Below, in pieces: positions 13,201 to 23,205 of a stretch of 64,000 nucleotides of DNA (positions are counted from its first letter, which is position 1; each line of letters begins with the position of its first letter). This DNA comes from Zantedeschia hybrid cultivar. Its lineage: Eukaryota; Streptophyta; Magnoliopsida; Alismatales; Araceae. Location of the stretch: the NCBI GenBank assembly GCA_030544215.1, contig JARZZO010000011.1, positions 7,488,001-7,552,000 on the forward strand, written 5' to 3'. The position numbers were made by a program, and so were the translations under genes. Below the pieces are notes generated by a model. The model saw only the letters and a list, made by a program, of their open reading frames with translations. It made no database searches and was not told where the DNA came from.

Positions 13201-16200
13201 CAGTCACGCTGTCAGAAAAATCTGCAGATTCTGCATGCTGGTTGATAGCCAACATAATACCAAAGGTGCACAACAATAGAACTACAACACACAAAGTATA
13301 ACTGAAAGTCTTAGCCTATTGCATCACCATTCTAACAAAATTGGTAACCCACTGTTGGAAAGGTTATTTTTAATTTATGAAGTGAGGAGATTTAAAAAAA
13401 TAGGTTTTTCGGGAGGCAATTAGGATTTTGAGATTGGACCATCCCCGATGACCTAGGCTGGTATTCACCACACCGCGTTGACAGATTAACATCCTTGAAT
13501 CCTTGATTAACAACCTGAAGTGATTCTCAGAATAGAATAAACCGTGCAGTATGCAGATCCAAGTATAAAGACTAGCTTTAAATTGAGCCTGAAAGCTCTA
13601 CCACGGTGCAGAACAGGTTTTGAGCGTGTTTACAATATGAGATATTTTGAAGTGATTTTAACCGTTTTACATTAGAAAGATCCTCTCAAGAATTGTACAA
13701 ATTAATAACATGACAAGTAAAACTCATATCACATCATAGCAGCTAACTCAAGACTCAAAAACTAAGAATTGATCTGACTCAAGTCTGTTTGAGTCAACAG
13801 ATGAGAATCATTGAGCTGATACCAGAAGAATTCCTTAAAATCTGTGAGAGAATTGACCAAACAAAGGGCATTGCTCATTTCATCTCATGTTACTTTAATT
13901 GAGAACAGACATAAAGGACTCCTAATTCTATTGGCACCTCATAAGAAAAAGAGGATACAGAAATCCAAAGAACGGAAAGGTCATACAAACTGCAAACACT
14001 CTTTGATATGCTTTAGACGTGCACAGTTTTTCTCTCCGATGTATCACAAAGCAGTGAAGGGCAACAAGAGAATGTCAGATTTGACATTGGATAAAAATTT
14101 CAACAGTCCATATTCAACCTGAAAAATGAAGATAATATCCGAAACATCTGAATCTAAATTGGGGTTTATCAATCTCAGAACCAAATCAGATTCAGATTCA
14201 GCATGATGATTTTAATCCCTAATAACTCATATAGGAGAGGACACACACTATGCTATTATCGTTGATGCTATATTCTGTGTTTATGCTTTTATTTGAATGC
14301 AATATTATACAAATATGTTATTATTGTATATTAATGATTTACACATACCTACATGATGATATATGTAACTATGATATACACATATATGTCGTATAAGGAT
14401 GTCCATAAGAGGATGATGGTGATGCTATAAAACTGCATTGATCCAATCATGATGCACATGTTGCGTTGTAATTTATCATATGACATATAAATGTAAAGCT
14501 ATGTCTACAAGGTCATGAATTCGTTCCCATTATTAACAGGATATGTGCAACAACCCAATCCAACCTTTGTGAGGTATTGTCCACTTTGGGCCAAGCCCGC
14601 ACGATCTTGTCTCTAAAAGCGCCTCACAAGCTATAGATGTGAATCTCACATATATGGTCTAGCAACTTTTACTGTTTTCCAATGTTGAATTAATCTGATT
14701 CATTCATGTCCCAACCCCAAACACAGTGGTGTCTCCATGCCGCTTTAGCTTGCGGGTGGCCCGTTCCTAAAGGTAGCCCTTTCCTCCTACCTAATTCATG
14801 ACTGGGTAACTATAGACCCACCAGCTTCCGCGTGGTTCGTCTCCAAATCAGCCCACATCGTACTGCATGGTGCCCACTCTGATAGCATTCTACAGTGATC
14901 CAATCCAACCCTTATGAGGTATTGTCCGCTTTGAGCCAAACTTGCATTGTTTTGTCCCTAAAAGGCACCTCATAAGTATGGATGCAAATCCCACATATAT
15001 GGCCATCTTTATTTGTTTTCTGATGTTAAACTAATCCAATTCATTCATATCCCAATATTGGTGGCTCCACACCGCTTCACCTTGTGGGTAGCCCTTTCCT
15101 CCTACACAGTTCGTGACTGGGTCACTACAATATGAGTGAATGAACATACAAGTTTGGATCAAAATGTATGGGAACTACTTAGAAGATTAAACAAAGACCT
15201 TCTGATTTTGTAACAATGTATATACTAATGAATGATCATAGACATGTGCTGCAATAGATGAGTTTGTATAAGAAAAGAATTTATTGTTGGTATTGTCCTC
15301 TTTCCTCTCACTATCAAGCATGACTTATGCTAATGACAGCATGGTGAATAAAAAAAAGATACATCAACTGTCCATGATAGCAGAAGTGCATGGAGCATTT
15401 TTGCAGATCTGGCAGACATCAATGTGAATTTTGAGACTATCCAAGATGTGTGGACTACCTTCAAGACCATCAGAATAAAAGTGGCTTAAATATACCATAA
15501 GGAACACTTTATTTCACATTCTTCATGCAGTGCGTTGAAGCATCTGAAAGGAGTATAATGATCTTATCTTTCATATATGTAATTTCTATGACGAAAATGT
15601 ATGTCTAAGAGCTCTCTCTTCTATCACATCTGGAATAAAGTTTTTCCTAATGCTTCAATTACTAATTGGAGGGGTGACCAAGAATCCTAAGCTGTAATTT
15701 TGGTTTTAGTTTTTGTGCTTGTTTGAAGTGTTCACCGTAGGTTCAGGTTGATTGGAGTCATAATTAAGGTGTTCAAATCAACCTGAAGCTCGGAGGAACC
15801 GATTAAGAAGGCAGTGTTTGCTCTGGATGGTGATAAAGCTCCAGGGCCTTATGGATTCCCGATGATCTTCTTCCAGCATTGCTGGAAGATTTTTAAACAA
15901 GGCATAATCCAAGCTATGTAGGATTTTCAGGAAGGGAGAGCTCACCTTAGGGGTATCAACACCTTCTTAGTTCTTATTTCGAAAAAGGCTAGTGCAAATT
16001 CCTTGAGGGACTTCAGACCTCTTAGCTTGCTAAATGGATCATATAAGATTCTCACTAAAGCAATGGCTTCCAGGCTAGAGTTAATGATGGATAGATTATT
16101 AGTTGTTACTAAGGCGCCTTCATCAAAGGCAGATACATTCATGAGAACTTCTTAGTGGCACATGATTACATTCATTTCATGAAGCTTCATCACAAAAGGG

Positions 16201-19200
16201 GCTAGTATTGAAGCTAGATTTCGAGGAAGCATATGACAGAGTCAGCTGGGAATGCCGAGTTCAAGTTCTGAGGAATATGGGGTTCAGGAATAGGTGAATC
16301 CCATGGGTGAAGGAATGTTTATCTTCTGCTACTTTTGTTGTACTTGTCAAGGGCCAACTTACACCTTTCTTTAATAGTGGCAGAGGGCTTCACTAAGGTA
16401 ACCCCATGTCACCATATTTACTCATTCTAGTGGCACACATCTTAAGCAACACGTGGGACAGGACAATGGCTGCTGGACTTATTAGAGGCTTTCAGGTGTC
16501 TCAGCATGGGCCTCTTATCCCCCATCTCCAATATACTGACGACTCCATTTTCTTCTTATCGGAGGATAAGGACCAGCTGTTTATGGCCAGACTTATATTG
16601 GAACTCCTAGAAGTTACGAGATTGAAGGTCAACCTCCAGAAGAGTAAGATTATCAGTATTAACATAGGGGAGAGGGAATTCAGCAGGGCCTCTTTGATTT
16701 TAGGATGCCTCATAGGAGATTTTCCCATTTCCTATTTGGGCCTGCCTTTAGGCACTGGACCCCTGCGATGCAAGGATTGGACTAGCATCATCCACAGATT
16801 TGAAAGCAGATTGGCAGGATGGAGAGGCAAACTCCTTTCCTATGGAGGCGTTGACTTTGTACATATCGGTATTGAACAGTCTCCCCATCAACTTTCTTTC
16901 CATCTTCAGGATTCCCAAGATAGTGGCTATCAAGTTGAACTAGATTCAAGCTAGGTTCCTTTGGCATGGTGGTGGGGATCCTAAGAGGGGAGGATATGCC
17001 GTATGTTGGAGGAGGATGTGCAGTTGCAAGGAGAATGAGGGCTTGGGGTTGAAAGAAATCCATTCTTTTAACTTAGAAGTTCTCTCCAAATGGATTTGAA
17101 AACTTGTCTCTATTGATTCCGGCCTGTGGCGGGAGGTTATCACTCAAAAGTACTATTGGACAGCAAGAGTGTGGATGTTCTCTTCCTACTACTTATAATG
17201 TCTCATGGTTTGGAAGGGTATACTAGGTTGCTTAAATATCTTCCAGGCGAGCGCTCAGATCAAGGTTGGTGACGGGAGCAAGTGTCTATTCTAACAGGAC
17301 ACATGGTGTGGGAGTCACCCGCTTAAGGAATTTCCTAGTCTCTTTTCCTTTGCTAGTAACCCTTTTGCAGTTGTTCAACATATGTTTGAGACTAATGGTC
17401 CTCAGCCTTGCTAGAGGCCAACCTTCAAAAGGCTATTGAGAGATGAGGAGACGGATAACTTACTGCTGCTGCTCAACTATCTTCAGGGCTGTTTGTTGGA
17501 TCCAGAAGTGCAAGATAAGTGGGAGTAAAGATGGGATGCCAAGGGCTGCTTCTCTGTTAAATCTACTTACTCCATGATTGCGGATGGTGGGGTCCGGTAC
17601 CCTTTCTTCAATTTCATATGGAAGGTCAAAAGCCCTCCTAAGGTGCAGTTCCTTTTAACGAGGACCTCCATTGATAGACTCCCGACTTGTGACAGGCTTG
17701 CACGTTTCATGCCAGACATTCCGTCGCTCTGTGCTCTTTGTGGTTCCATAGAGGAATTGAGGGATCACTTGTTCAGGGCCTGCTCATTTCCTTCTGAGGT
17801 TTGGACTTTGTTAGGTCAAAAGCTGCAGACTGTCGTCGACTCCACTACTATGTGGATCATATTCTCAATTCGTAGGAGATATTGGCCCTAGAAGGAAGAC
17901 CGCATTGTTTGGTGGCTCATCTTTCATGTGACCATTTGGGCTCTTTGGATGGAACGCAACAATAGGGTGTTTAATAGGGAGGCGAACACTCCCGATCATG
18001 TATTTGCTTTTATTGCATCCAGAATTAGGGAGTGGGCTAGTCTTGTGTGCAGCACCAACCATTCTAACTCCTCCTCCTTTTGTCTTCTTGGAGAGAGCTG
18101 ATGGTTCTTCACTTGTTTGGTAACTTTTGTATAGGAAGATTTTTGTTTGTGTATCTTCCTATTTCGTAATACATCTCTTTTGTCTATAATACATGCGGTA
18201 TAACCCACTTTCAAAAAAAAAAAAAATCAATCTCAAGTACAAATGTCGGGGATCTTCTCAAAATCTCTAAAGGGCTAAATGGAAAACAGCCTATTTGTCC
18301 ATACTTAGCTTAAGCATATGCCCTAGATGATTTGTTTTGCATACATTCTGTTAAGAAGTATATACAGCTTGTGAAACAACCATTCAGATATAAAACAACA
18401 CAAAGGACCAACATCTGCTCTAACTAGTCCTCACTACAACCAGAACGAATCACTTGGAAGGACACATAACACATCATACCATATTCTCTGACTGAAGAAG
18501 GGAATAAACTGATGCTACGTGTGATTACTCGGTGATCATTCTGGGAGGCCTACCTAATCGCATAGAAATCAGATAAAGGAATATAACCAAGTACCAAATA
18601 AATTTAATGCATATGGTTGAAAACCCCAAACAAAATCCACAAGGATCCCTGCCTGGAAGCATGCTGCTAAGGCACCACATTAGCAACAAAATTAGAAGAA
18701 GTACTTCCAGAGCTAATAAGCGCACCCCATCTACAGACGCGGAAGGATTGGGACCCAATCAACAGACACCAAAGTACGATCCGGAATAACAGATATCAAC
18801 AAAAAAAACAGTAGGGTTGCGCACAAGATAACAAATATTGGTATCTGAGTCAACAAGAGAGGATGAGAATCACGTGAAGCGGGCGAACCCAAACAAAAAA
18901 CCCTACGCCCTAATCGATACACCCTCGACAAAAATAAAACCAAAATACGATAATAACAGCGAATACCTCCTCGGCCTCCGAATCAACAGAGCAAGGTGAG
19001 GAACCTTGCGAGGAGTTCTCCTCCTCCTCCTCATCGCCCTCCCCCTCCTCAGCTCCAGCCCCAGATCCGCCGCGCTCCCCCAGATTGGACTCCTCGAGCA
19101 ACTCCAGCGTCCTCCGGCACTGCTCCAGCATCTCCACCAGCGTCCGCCTCTTCACCCTCCTCGCCACCTGCATCTCCTGCTCCAAACCCGCACCGCCTTC

Positions 19201-19293
19201 CCCCTCCCCTTTCCCTTCCGAACGGAACGCGACCTCCCCGCGGGCCTTCGCGGCCGGCGCCGAGGGGGAAGCCTTGCCCACCGCCACCTCCAT
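4151..19293 (-). CDS. Conserved plant protein of unknown function, six exons, 272 aa
   Basis: Exons run 19293-18967, 13188-13098, 12889-12708, 8186-8159, 7669-7561 and 4232-4151. They sum to 819 nt and keep phase at every GT-AG junction. The predicted protein starts MEVAVGKASPSAP and has a basic segment followed by TLVEMLEQCRRTLELLEES (about residues 45-70). An acidic, Ser-rich stretch follows, then FLEKLGSIHKSVSQNVS, an aromatic/acidic part with TTWDVVTARDLWDD, and the helix-like VLVKQEDIVDGIACFMAAYL. The C-terminus contains GKLRKAWDGGKVIYNVASW and a hydrophobic tail with AFWTSCNAISKLL. Order, phase and uninterrupted coding across distant exons make this a real gene. I recall similar unnamed plant proteins but no function, so none is given. 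Introns 1 and 3 (5.8 and 4.5 kb) are swollen by transposons. A TATA-like AT run near 19580-19597 could be the core promoter. Confidence 0.85.
5989..6101 (+). mobile_element. Severely 5'-truncated LINE tail with 16-bp target duplication
   Basis: A 113-bp insertion ends in CTCAATAAAATTGG...GAGAAAAAAAA. It is flanked by a perfect 16-bp duplication, AGATGCTTTCTATAGC, at 5973-5988 and 6102-6117. The A-rich tail and long target duplication are the signature of LINE-machinery insertion. It lies in intron 5 of the minus-strand gene, in the opposite orientation. Confidence 0.8.
7561..7669 (-). CDS. Exon 5 of the 272-aa gene
   Basis: This 109-nt exon runs from the acceptor ATACAG to the donor TTGG|GTAGGA. 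It encodes ALSKTFSVKKKRGKLRKAWD followed by GGKVIYNVASWSATAIG. The Lys/Arg-rich segment could be a nucleic-acid-binding or nuclear targeting patch, which is inference. Skipping the donor would hit a TAG at once, which supports the splice. Confidence 0.85.
8159..8186 (-). CDS. Exon 4 of the 272-aa gene (28-nt micro-exon)
   Basis: The exon is only 28 nt and encodes ELTPDQLQE plus one base of the next codon. It lies between the acceptor TTACAG and the donor AAG|GTATGC. It joins exon 3 (phase 0) to exon 5 (phase 1) to give ETKELTPDQLQEALSKTF, which reads as one helix. An exon this short is easily missed by gene finders. Confidence 0.8.
8550..11150 (-). pseudogene. Degenerate L1-type LINE (endonuclease and reverse transcriptase)
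   Basis: Read on the minus strand, an AP-endonuclease domain begins near 11125 with LTWNVRGL. It continues at 10928-10566 with WMLSGVYG, VLRDFNEARCPLE and CTWCNSR, the usual order of motifs in plant L1 endonucleases. Reverse-transcriptase pieces follow at about 9950-9480, including a segment equivalent to ILAKVLANRIS and LDFSNAYD. Further pieces lie at about 9060-8850. Stops and frameshifts are frequent. A hAT-type MITE (9097-9430) splits the RT part. The 3' end is probably near 8470-8550, where the sequence ends in a LINE-like CTTAATAAAATTGG. It lies in intron 3 of the 272-aa gene, on the same strand. Confidence 0.7.
9097..9430. mobile_element. hAT-type MITE, copy 1 (334 bp)
   Basis: It starts CAAGGTTCACTG and ends GCAAACCATG. 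It is flanked by the perfect 8-bp duplication CTTCAAAG at 9089-9096 and 9431-9438. The 8-bp duplication with a YARGG-type tip points to the hAT superfamily. The interior contains repeated CGATACG/GACTCG motifs and an AT-rich core with TTTTACTTATCAAATAGGAA that is nearly identical in the copy at 60704-61068. It has no coding capacity. Confidence 0.85.
11184..11633. mobile_element. MITE with long inverted ends (about 450 bp)
   Basis: The left end CATAGTTGTCAATCCCGTCC and the right end (inverse of TATAGTAGTCAATCCCATCC) form a terminal inverted repeat of about 20 bp. The interior is full of GGGACGGGAC and GGGACAGG motifs on both strands. I could not define a clean target duplication, so the superfamily is uncertain, with hAT the likeliest. 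It lies in intron 3, next to the LINE. Confidence 0.7.
12708..12889 (-). CDS. Exon 3 of the 272-aa gene, tandem NAGNAG acceptor
   Basis: This 182-nt exon encodes ADEGTTWDVVTARDLWDD to LLSLKETK. Its acceptor reads GGCAGCAG, so splicing at either AG keeps the frame and adds or omits one alanine. The donor is AAA|GTATGC at 12707. It is the most recognisably coding exon and has no stop through the acidic linker HSDVGHGSHEDDEDY. Confidence 0.85.
13098..13188 (-). CDS. Exon 2 of the 272-aa gene
   Basis: This 91-nt exon lies between the acceptor ATGCAG and the donor CTG|GTATGA. It encodes LNFLLKSRVESPKFLEKLGS and the following IHKSVSQNVS. It enters in phase 0 and leaves one base over, which matches exon 3. 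Confidence 0.8.
14546..14814 (-). repeat. TRIM 3' LTR
   Basis: This is the LTR copy distal to the primer-binding site, 269 bp. It is about 30 bp longer than its partner and clearly diverged from it, so the insertion is not recent. Confidence 0.75.
14891..15129 (-). repeat. TRIM 5' LTR
   Basis: This 239-bp LTR starts TGTAGTGACCCAGTC on the minus strand. The putative initiator tRNA-Met primer-binding site follows directly at about 14890-14874. Confidence 0.75.
15800..16954 (+). pseudogene. LINE reverse transcriptase, broken
   Basis: Readable segments in order are AVFALDGDKAPGPYGF, the fingers region with RPLSLLNGSYKILTKAMASR, then LDFEEAYDRVSWE. After that comes an open stretch of 182 codons from 16406. 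It contains the polymerase active-site box QYTDD at 16529-16543, where most plant LINEs have F/YADD, so the residue before the two aspartates has changed. It also contains NLQKSKI and ISYLGLPLG, typical of plant L1 RT. In-frame stops near 15918 and 16153 and later frame changes make it non-functional. Confidence 0.8.
17540..18105 (+). pseudogene. LINE C-terminal zf-RVT region, broken
   Basis: The open part at 17574-17891 contains FFNFIWKVKSPPKVQFLLTR and a zinc-finger-like CALCGSIEELRDHLFRACSF (C-x2-C...H...C). This is the zf-RVT domain found downstream of the RT in plant LINEs. After a stop it continues in the same frame with IVWWLIFHVTIWALWMERNN, the usual C-terminal motif of these proteins. 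Confidence 0.75.
18967..19293 (-). CDS. Exon 1 of the 272-aa gene
   Basis: The ATG is at 19293 and the exon encodes residues 1-109. It is extremely GC-rich and reads openly on both strands, which produces several spurious plus-strand frames. The donor is GAG|GTATTC at 18966. It encodes the Ala/Gly/Glu-rich N-terminus, the helix around RRTLVEMLEQCRRTLELL and the acidic run. The donor is in phase 0. Confidence 0.85.
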
Positions 19294-19732
19294 GCCCTAT
19301 GCCACCTAGATCTACAGCCTCTCCCCTCCTCCGCCCCAATACCCCAGCAGCAGACGCAGCGCGGCGGCGGCGATCGCGGACTAGAACGGGGGCAGGGAGG
19401 GGGGGGAGGGGAGACGTGTTGTGCGGTGGTGCGCAGCTAGGGGCCGCGGGCTCCACGGCCTCGGCTCGTCGTTTGCGTGCGAGTGCGCGGCGGGTGGCTA
19501 GCAGCACGGACGATCCCCGGGGCTTTCCTTTGCCTCAACTTCTCCTCCCCTCGTCGGCGTACCCCCGCTATCGCTTCCGATAAATATTTATTTATGTTAC
19601 TTGTCGGCTTTAACAACCTTCAGCGAAAGGAAGCACTAGTCCGCACGCACTTATGGCGGGCGGCACGGCCGCGGCCGCAGGCGCCCTGCTCGCTTCCTCG
19701 CGCATCTGCCAGCAGAGGCTGCTGCACGTTTT

Positions 19733-20025
19733 TTCTTTTTTGTTTTTTTTAAGTATTTACAAACAACCAAGGTTCTAATCGAAAACTCGAGATAATTTTT
19801 TTAAAATAGAGATAATTCTAGAACGATCGATGGGTCCACCTAATTAGGCGATGATTTCAGATCCGTCTGACTTTTGAAGAAATAATCTCACAGGAGATAA
19901 AGATCCCAACAAATCCAATGGACTACACAGTTGGAGGGATTTTAGGCCCCAACCAGAATCGAACTTGAGACCTCTCTTTTACAAGAGAGGTGATGAATCA
20001 ACTGCTCTAGACAGCTGATTCAAGG
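19733..20025 (-). mobile_element. tRNA-derived SINE, copy A
   Basis: The insertion is flanked by a perfect 13-bp duplication, TGCTGCACGTTTT (19720-19732 and 20026-20038). On the minus strand the head looks like a tRNA: an A-box-like TAGAGCAGTTGATTC and a B-box-like AAGTTCGATTCTGG. The body contains the shared words CCTAATTAGGCG (plus strand) and TATTTACAA, and it ends in an A/G-rich tail. It sits about 440 bp upstream of the ATG of the 272-aa gene, in its likely promoter. Other copies are at 23943, 40810 and 43926. Confidence 0.85.
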
Positions 20026-20039
20026 TGCTGCACGTTTTA

Positions 20040-22650
20040 ATCGTTGCGTCAGATTTCCTTCTAAATGTGTAAAAAGTGAACGTGTTTGGTAAAATTGTTA
20101 TTTTTACTTCCCCTATGTGAAGAAAGAGAGATGGTTCCACTTCCACCTGGAGTGATCTCTTTCTCCGTGAGGGAGAGAGTAAAAAAATAAAAGGAGATAC
20201 TTATTCTCTCTCTCTCTCTTCATCTCATTCTTCAACCATTTTTACCTAAAGTCACTTCTATATGAAGTGCTTCAAAAACCTAGCAATTGTCACCAAGTTG
20301 TGATCAAGAAAAAAAATAAATTAGAGAAAAAATGTCAAGTTGATAAAAAATTGGAAATTTTGTAAAACTTTTGCAAAAAAATATATTCTTTACATTTAAA
20401 ATATGATGTAAAAAGTTAAAAATATCTACAGTGTGTTCCTTTTAGAAAGATATGTTTTTCTTAAAAAGCATGTGATTTAATTTTTTGAATTTATAAACAT
20501 TTTAAAGATTCTTTTGATAAATTAAAACTTATTCATAAAAATATATTAAGATCAAAAAAAGTACTATTAAATCATTTTAAAAAAAAATACATATTCAATA
20601 TTACATTGTGTCGATTTCGAGATGCAAACAGGTCAGATTTTCAAATCTCAGATGGGTCAATGAAAGCTAATGAGACTATGTGATTTGACCATGATGATAA
20701 GATTCTTTAATCTTTTAGTGTACTGAATGCGTTTGGTTAGAAGAAATTGCATCATTTTACTTATTCATAATCCATATCGGTTTAAAAAGATTGTGTTAAC
20801 TGACCAGTACTGGTGCAGCCCCAATGTTTTATTTTTTTTATTTTAACTTTTTTATGGGCCAGCCCATCATGTCTGTTATGTTCATATAATTTGATTTCGA
20901 ATTGGACGATCCAAAAAAATCTAAAAAATAAAAACTCAAACCTCAGTGAACAGTGAAAAAAATATTCTTAATGGGCCAAGGCCAGTAAAAGGAAACTCAG
21001 TCCTTAATTTTTCAGATTTTTTTTAATCGTCCAATCAGAGATCCAGTTGTAAAAGCTTAAAAAAATTTAAAAAACAAAAAACTGGTACTGCATCCCATGT
21101 GCAGCAAATCTTACTCTTACACTAATGATGGATCAAATAACTGGATTATGGACTACCATTTGCATCCCTACACCGGATTGTAGGATACTTGATTGCTGTT
21201 TATCTGGTGTTATTTTATGGCCTATTTGGTTGGAGTATCAAATTTGGTAATATCAATTTTGATATTGACATTTTTAAAACATGGAGTACCAATATCAAAA
21301 CTAATATGATATAATTTGAAGGTATTGGATGAAGTTGTATCAACGTCAAAAATGATACAGGGGCTTGTCTGGATAGGTCTTATAAAATGCAGTGGAACAA
21401 CGTTTTCCATTCAATAATATATGTTACAATGGGCATATGACAACACTAAAAGGAGGGCATATTGCAGGCTTCAGCCCCATAATTTTCATACAAGCATTTC
21501 GTCAAACAATTCGTTGTTGCAGATGATGCAACGAATGCGTGCCCCAGTACACAGGGCAAGAGGTGACAAATGAGAATAAGATAAGTAGGGATCTGTATCA
21601 AAAGTAATACAGGCAAATAGTTGTAATAAATTTGATACGATTAGACACTTAAACATGAATGAATTTTCAAATTAATAGAGGTCAACCAAACACCTAAATT
21701 AAGTTCTATTAATATCAGTATCAAAAAGTGATAGTAATATTAGTGTTTAATAGAGGAACCGAACAGGGTGTTTGGAAAATAGAATTTCAATAGAGAGAGA
21801 TTTGCTGCACCACCGGGTCCACCTGCACTGCATGCCAGTACTTTTAATTAAAAAAGTTTAAAATTTTTGCACGTGGATCCCAATTCGATCTAAATATTTA
21901 TACAGTTCAATCTTCGATCAGTCATGCAACCCAAAAAAATGAAAAATAAAAAAAATTAACTCTAAATGAACAGTAAACAATATTTTAATATTTTTAATTG
22001 AAAACACTGTCAAACAACGCAGGCAAGTCTTTCTCATTTAAATGATATGCATCTAGATCAATCATTATAAGGGCTGAAAAATGAAAAAAAAAAAGTGTTT
22101 CTATATTCAGCCATATGTTTCTTATTTTTAATAATACATGTGTGCACGAACAATTGTGAATATTACAACGATTCAATGTACACATGCGCACATACAAATA
22201 AAATTTTTTTATCTATCATTTATGAAAAATGTGCGTGTACAATGTATTATATTGATGTCTGTATTGCATGTTTATATTATATTAATAAATGTATATATAA
22301 TAAATGAGTAAATGGACCAGGAAAAAAACCTCAATCCAGACAAATTGGCCACTACCTCACCCTTTTGTCCAAGAAATGCTCGAAAATTATTCGATCTGGA
22401 ATTTGTCCCAAATTGCCAATGGAATTCGTCCTCATAAAACAGTAGACGACTGTGAAGAAACACGTGGGAAGAACACACCAGCTCCCCTAGCTAGGTGAGT
22501 CAAACCTTCATCTCCACCATTGTTATTTGACCTCACAACTCCCTCTCATGAAACGTTTTATTAATACCCATAAGCAATTAAATAACTTCCAAGTCCAGAA
22601 ACCAATTTCATCTCATCTCACTCGTGCAAAAGACCAAATTCATCCGATAC
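20040..22650. other. AT-rich intergenic DNA with MITE fragments
   Basis: I see no gene. The segments 20800-21120 and 21800-22010 share the words GATCC(A)AAAAAATCTAAAAA and CAGTGAA/AACAGTAAA, with a GTGCAGCAAATCTTACTC-like edge. They look like decayed relatives of the Mutator-type MITE at 3136-3494. At 21230-21780 there is an AT-rich segment with repeated ATATCAA/TTGATA words that may be another foldback. Short open frames here have no protein character. Confidence 0.4.
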
Positions 22651-22651
22651 A

Positions 22652-23197
22652 TAGGAGTGTAGAGTTCAACTTGACTCGTTTACTAAGTTAAATAATCAAA
22701 TTTGAACAAAAATTGAGTTCAATTCAATAAACAAGTCAAGTTTGAACACAGGCGAACTCAACTCGATTATGTTTGTGAACAAGTTCGTTGAAATATTCAT
22801 TAAAAACTCGTTTTAATACTCGTTAAAAGCTAATATAAGTACTCATTAAACGTCTTTTAAGTACTCATAGAGTAATTCTATTCATACGCAAACTTAATTA
22901 ATAAAATATTTAATATCTTATAGTGTTTTCTATTGCATAACTAGGGGTGCAAACAACTTGATACTCGTCATCGTCTGACCTGAGTTCATTAATTTAAATT
23001 TAAAAGATTCTGGATTAAAATTTTTCATTGGGCTCGCGAACTACTCGATATTTGACTCGATCTCGTTTAATATTTAAATGAACAAAGCTTGAACAACTAT
23101 CATAAATATTCGACTCGAACTCGAACTCAATTAAAATTAATTGAACCAAACTTAAACAAGATAAAACTCGACTCGATTCGGCTCGTTTACACTCCTA
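22652..23197. mobile_element. hAT-type non-autonomous element, 546 bp
   Basis: The left tip TAGGAGTGTAGAG and the right tip (inverse TAGGAGTGTAAACGAGC) form the inverted ends. The flanking 8-mers CCGATACA (22644-22651) and CCGATGTA (23198-23205) are a slightly decayed target duplication. The interior is built from many ACTCG/CGAGT words on both strands. The tip resembles the TAGGGGTG ends known from plant hAT MITEs. A diverged relative may lie at 57450-57980. Confidence 0.75.
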
Positions 23198-23205
23198 CCG
23201 ATGTA

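Larger units (their letters stand above)
14546..15129 (-). mobile_element. TRIM (miniature LTR retrotransposon), 584 bp
   Basis: Two direct LTRs (15129-14891 and 14814-14546) flank an internal segment of only about 76 bp. The whole is bounded by the 5-bp duplication ATATG (14541-14545 and 15130-15134). Immediately inside the 5' LTR on the minus strand, ATGCTATCAGAGTGGGC resembles a primer-binding site for initiator tRNA-Met. A purine-rich segment, AAGCTGGTGGG, precedes the 3' LTR. The LTRs share the segment GGTATTGTCC(A/G)CTTTG, a word I recall from widespread plant repeats. It encodes nothing and must have been moved by another element's proteins. It sits in intron 1 of the 272-aa gene. Confidence 0.85.
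15789..18223 (+). mobile_element. 5'-truncated L1-type LINE in intron 1, 2.4 kb
   Basis: The insertion starts inside the reverse-transcriptase domain and ends in a poly-A tail. It is flanked by an imperfect 14-bp duplication (AAATCAACCTGAAG at 15775-15788, AAATCAATCTCAAG at 18224-18237; 12 of 14 identical). It is in the opposite orientation to the host gene, whose exons 1 and 2 lie on either side of it. The duplication, tail and truncation together show target-primed insertion. Confidence 0.85.

Noticed and set aside
14549..15129. Simple tandem duplication of about 250 bp
   Set aside because: The ATATG target duplication and a primer-binding site after one copy show that it is a TRIM with two LTRs.
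18996..19583. Plus-strand frames of 144-195 codons, rich in Pro and Ala
   Set aside because: They are shadows of the GC-rich exon 1 and 5' region of the minus-strand gene.
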